DNA of 64,000 bases from Clostridium manihotivorum (GTDB lineage Bacteria; Bacillota; Clostridia; Clostridiales; Clostridiaceae), in assembly GCF_004015185.1 (NCBI RefSeq), contig NZ_CP025746.1:4729776-4793775 (forward strand), read 5' to 3'. The notes below the pieces were generated by a model. The model saw only the letters and a program-made list of their open reading frames with translations. It had not been told where the DNA came from and did no database searches. Shown here piece by piece: positions 61,726 to 64,000 of this stretch; positions within the stretch are counted from its first letter, which is position 1, and every line of letters begins with the position of its first letter. The position numbers were made by a program, and so were the translations under genes.

Positions 61726-63408
61726 ATGAGTATAATAAGTACTGCATTATACAAGATAACCATAGAAGGAGGAGCATTATATAAAAATAAATTTAATAAA
61801 TATACTAAAAACTGCAAACAAGAAAATGAAAAAGTATTATTTGATATTCTTAAGAAAAACTCCAAAAGTGAACTAGGAATTAAATTAAACTTCGAAGCTA
61901 TAGCATCTATAGATGATTTTAAAAAGAAGGTCCCACTAACTGAATATAGTTATTACGAAAGTTACATAGACAGAATGTCTAAAGGAGAATCCAATATTTT
62001 AACACGTGAAAAGGTTCAATATTTTGGTCATACTTCTGGTACTACAGGAAAACAGAAACTTATTCCTTCTACTAAGGCAAGTAAAAAATATGCCTCTAAA
62101 TATATGGCGTTCCTCACAAATAAGTTTTGCTACGACAATTTTAAAGATACTTGGAGTTATGGAAAAGGATTAATGATAGCTGATATGGTAATGACAACCT
62201 ATACCAGTGCAGGAATACCTATTTGCTCTGCTACATCCGGCGGAATGAACAGCATAAAGCATATACTTCCTTATCTATACACCTCTCCAATTGAGGTAAT
62301 GAAAATAAAGGATAAAAAAATTTCATCTTATCTTCATCTATTGTTTGCTTTAAAGGAAGTTACCTTATCCTATATTAGCGGAGTTTTTATTTCCAATGTA
62401 TTAGATCTGCTAAGGGTATTAGAGAGTAGCTGGCAAGACCTTGTAAGAGACATCAGAAAAGGCCGTGTTAACAATAGTCTAGATATTGATGATATCACTA
62501 GACAGCGTTTAAATAAGTTACTCTCTCCTAATGCTACTAGAGCAGATTATTTAGAGCAGGAATTTAAGAAAGGTTTCAAAGGTATAGTCCGAAGAGTATG
62601 GCCAAGTTTATCTTATATAGTAACAGTGACAGGTGCAAATTTTTCTATCTATGATGATAAGGTAAATTATTATACTGATTGGCTACCTATTTATTCACCA
62701 GTATACGCTTCAACAGAAGCTATGATTGGAATAAATCCTTACGCTAATAAAATACGTTATGTTGTTATTCCTAATACAGTTTTCTATGAATTTCTTCCCA
62801 TTAGCGAGGATAATAAAACATCACAAGATACCCTTTGCATAGATGAAATACTTCTCGGGAAGAAATATGAAGTTGTTATCACCAATTATGCAGGGCTTTA
62901 TAGATATAAGCTTGGCGATGTGGTTAAAGTCGTTGGTTTTTATAATAACTGTCCAGAAATTGAATTTTTATATAGGAAGAATCAAGTCCTTAATATGGTA
63001 GCTGAAAAAACAAACGAAGAACATCTTACTAGCGCTATAAGCAGCACTTTAAAAATATCAAATTTAAGTCTAATAGATTATACTACCTTACCTGACAACT
63101 CAGTGACTCCTGGAAAATATGTCTTTTATTTTGAATTAAAAAATATTATATCAAAATCTAAATTGAAAGAATTAGAGAGTACTTTGGACACTGAGCTTAG
63201 AATATCAAACCCTGCTTATGACAGAGCAAGAGCCAGCAATAAATTAGCACAAATTAAAATAGTACTTCTAGCACCAAACACCTTTAATTCAGTAAAAGAA
63301 GCTCTATTTAAAAAAGGAATATCTAAAAATCAAATCAAAATCCCTAGAGTACTTATCAATAATAAGAATGTATTTGATATAATATCTAAAAATATTCTAT
63401 TAACTTAA
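61726..63408 (+). CDS. GH3-family acyl-amido synthetase (auxin-responsive GH3-like)
   Basis: 560 residues, ANL adenylate-forming superfamily. The ATP loop FGHTSGTTGKQKLIP near residue 105, YASTEAMIGINPY near residue 325 and YAGLYRYKLGDVVKVVGFYN near residue 385 are the three adenylation motifs, and NMVAEKTNEEHL marks the hinge to the C-terminal domain. Plant GH3 enzymes conjugate amino acids to acids such as auxin or jasmonate; bacterial members occur but their substrates are largely unknown. AGGAGTA ribosome site. The nearby methyltransferase is divergent, so a joint pathway is only a possibility. Confidence 0.88.
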   Translation: MSIISTALYKITIEGGALYKNKFNKYTKNCKQENEKVLFDILKKNSKSELGIKLNFEAIASIDDFKKKVPLTEYSYYESYIDRMSKGESNILTREKVQYFGHTSGTTGKQKLIPSTKASKKYASKYMAFLTNKFCYDNFKDTWSYGKGLMIADMVMTTYTSAGIPICSATSGGMNSIKHILPYLYTSPIEVMKIKDKKISSYLHLLFALKEVTLSYISGVFISNVLDLLRVLESSWQDLVRDIRKGRVNNSLDIDDITRQRLNKLLSPNATRADYLEQEFKKGFKGIVRRVWPSLSYIVTVTGANFSIYDDKVNYYTDWLPIYSPVYASTEAMIGINPYANKIRYVVIPNTVFYEFLPISEDNKTSQDTLCIDEILLGKKYEVVITNYAGLYRYKLGDVVKVVGFYNNCPEIEFLYRKNQVLNMVAEKTNEEHLTSAISSTLKISNLSLIDYTTLPDNSVTPGKYVFYFELKNIISKSKLKELESTLDTELRISNPAYDRARASNKLAQIKIVLLAPNTFNSVKEALFKKGISKNQIKIPRVLINNKNVFDIISKNILLT

Positions 63409-63568
63409 TTAGAGATTAGATTTCTACTACAAACCTATCTTTAAATCTACTATGATTTCTAACATGAGAGTTCTTATTAGAAAATGTTATATCTATAGCA
63501 GTACTATGGAATTAAGTATAGTTACTGTTAAAAGAGCGTGATAAAGTAAAATATATTCTCTTATATAA

Positions 63569-63610
63569 AAACTAAGTTATCAGTGCATTTAGAATTGATA
63601 ACTTAGTTTT
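63569..63610. terminator. Bidirectional terminator between GH3 and DUF3888 genes
   Basis: AAAACTAAGTTATCA and TGATAACTTAGTTTT arms with a 13-base loop; T-rich on both strands. Confidence 0.85.
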
Positions 63611-63630
63611 ATAATTATACTGTATTAACC

Positions 63631-64000
63631 TTAACTTACTGGAGAATGAATAAATTCCTCAACCTTTATACCAGAATAATCTTTACTTATAGTTATATTT
63701 TCTACTCCATATGGTGGATTGTGTGGACCTACAAAAGTATCTACTTTAACTTTTACAATATATTTACCTTCTAACTTATAAATATCAACTATTTCATCAT
63801 TATTATATTGCCTTGGTTCACCAAAGTATTTGTTTATAGCTTCACTTATATAGGGGGATAAAGTATCTAGAATAAATTGTTCATTTAGCTTATCTTTAAA
63901 AACATACTTTGGTACTGGATTACTTGAAAAATCAATGTTAGTTAAAGATAATTTTGGCAAAGTTCTTACTGGGCATAAATCTTTTATATTATTATTTGCA
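63631..64000 (-). CDS. DUF3888-domain protein, C-terminal part (runs off window)
   Basis: At least 122 residues; the frame is open to the right edge (ANNNIKDLCPVRTLPKL precedes the TTG at 63960), so the N-terminus, probably with a signal peptide, is outside. The DUF3888 pattern is clear: LDTLSPYISEAINKYFGEPRQY, then YIVKVKVDTFVGPHNPPYGVENITI and a final VKVEEF-like strand. Extracytoplasmic in known members; function unknown. Confidence 0.8.
   Translation of the reverse strand, partial: ANNNIKDLCPVRTLPKLSLTNIDFSSNPVPKYVFKDKLNEQFILDTLSPYISEAINKYFGEPRQYNNDEIVDIYKLEGKYIVKVKVDTFVGPHNPPYGVENITISKDYSGIKVEEFIHSPVS

Noticed and set aside
1..64000. tRNA or rRNA genes
   Set aside because: No cloverleaf with a GTTCAA-type T-loop or rRNA signature was noticed; the tRNA-related signals found are T-box leaders.

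Overview
The window is AT-rich, densely coded DNA of a spore-forming Firmicute, most likely Clostridium in the strict sense. The evidence is low GC with A/T-ending codons, strong GGAGG ribosome sites, T-box leaders, a SPOCS/CsxC-like spore protein, an Amj-type lipid II flippase, and Gram-positive style IS elements. The species cannot be named from sequence alone.

Layout. 0-3.2 kb: the start of a zinc-finger-like regulator gene running off the left edge, a VOC/glyoxalase gene, and an IS4-family element that landed inside the terminator hairpin of the VOC gene. 3.2-12.4 kb (minus strand): an operon for the common aromatic pathway plus the Phe and Tyr branches, in the order leader peptide, aroF, aroB, aroA, aroC, pheA, aroE, tyrA, nagZ. 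12.6-19.5 kb (minus): a complete trpEGDCFBA operon behind a tryptophan T-box. 20-30 kb: a YjeM-type amino acid transporter, a NUDIX hydrolase, a YgiD-like dioxygenase, a TrhA/hemolysin III protein, a secreted barnase with its barstar, a GH19-type cell wall hydrolase and Amj. 30-32.3 kb: an Lrp regulator and aminotransferase operon behind a T-box that reads as alanine-specific. 33.3-35.8 kb: a decayed transposase fragment and a membrane protein gene cut in two by an IS630-family element. 36-45 kb: DUF2500 protein, heterodimeric ABC exporter, zinc-ribbon protein, flavodoxin, ferritin-VIT1 fusion, Hsp20 and MerR regulator. 45-52 kb: a large secreted protein with duplicated C-terminal domains and a MacB/FtsX-like ABC system. 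52-53.5 kb: an IS607-type element with intact TnpB but a gutted TnpA. 54-64 kb: membrane metalloprotease, spore-protein region, acetyltransferase, orphan EIIA, FMN reductase, MarR, methyltransferase, GH3 ligase and a DUF3888 protein running off the right edge.

How the genes work together. The two aromatic operons encode DAHP synthase through chorismate to Phe, Tyr and Trp; shikimate kinase and 3-dehydroquinase are not in the window. Their control differs. The trp operon has a T-box with a TGG specifier. The aroF operon has a classic ribosome-stalling attenuator: a strong promoter, a 41-codon leader peptide packed with Phe, Tyr and one Trp codon, and mutually exclusive antiterminator and terminator pairings. 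This leader is the most interesting signal in the window, since aromatic control in clostridia is usually attributed to T-boxes.

The intergenic spaces are littered with at least four families of short dispersed palindromic, MITE-like repeats (called A to D here) and a recurring double-hairpin terminator module (E). Some are nested or tandem, and a D copy sits in each of the two T-box leaders.
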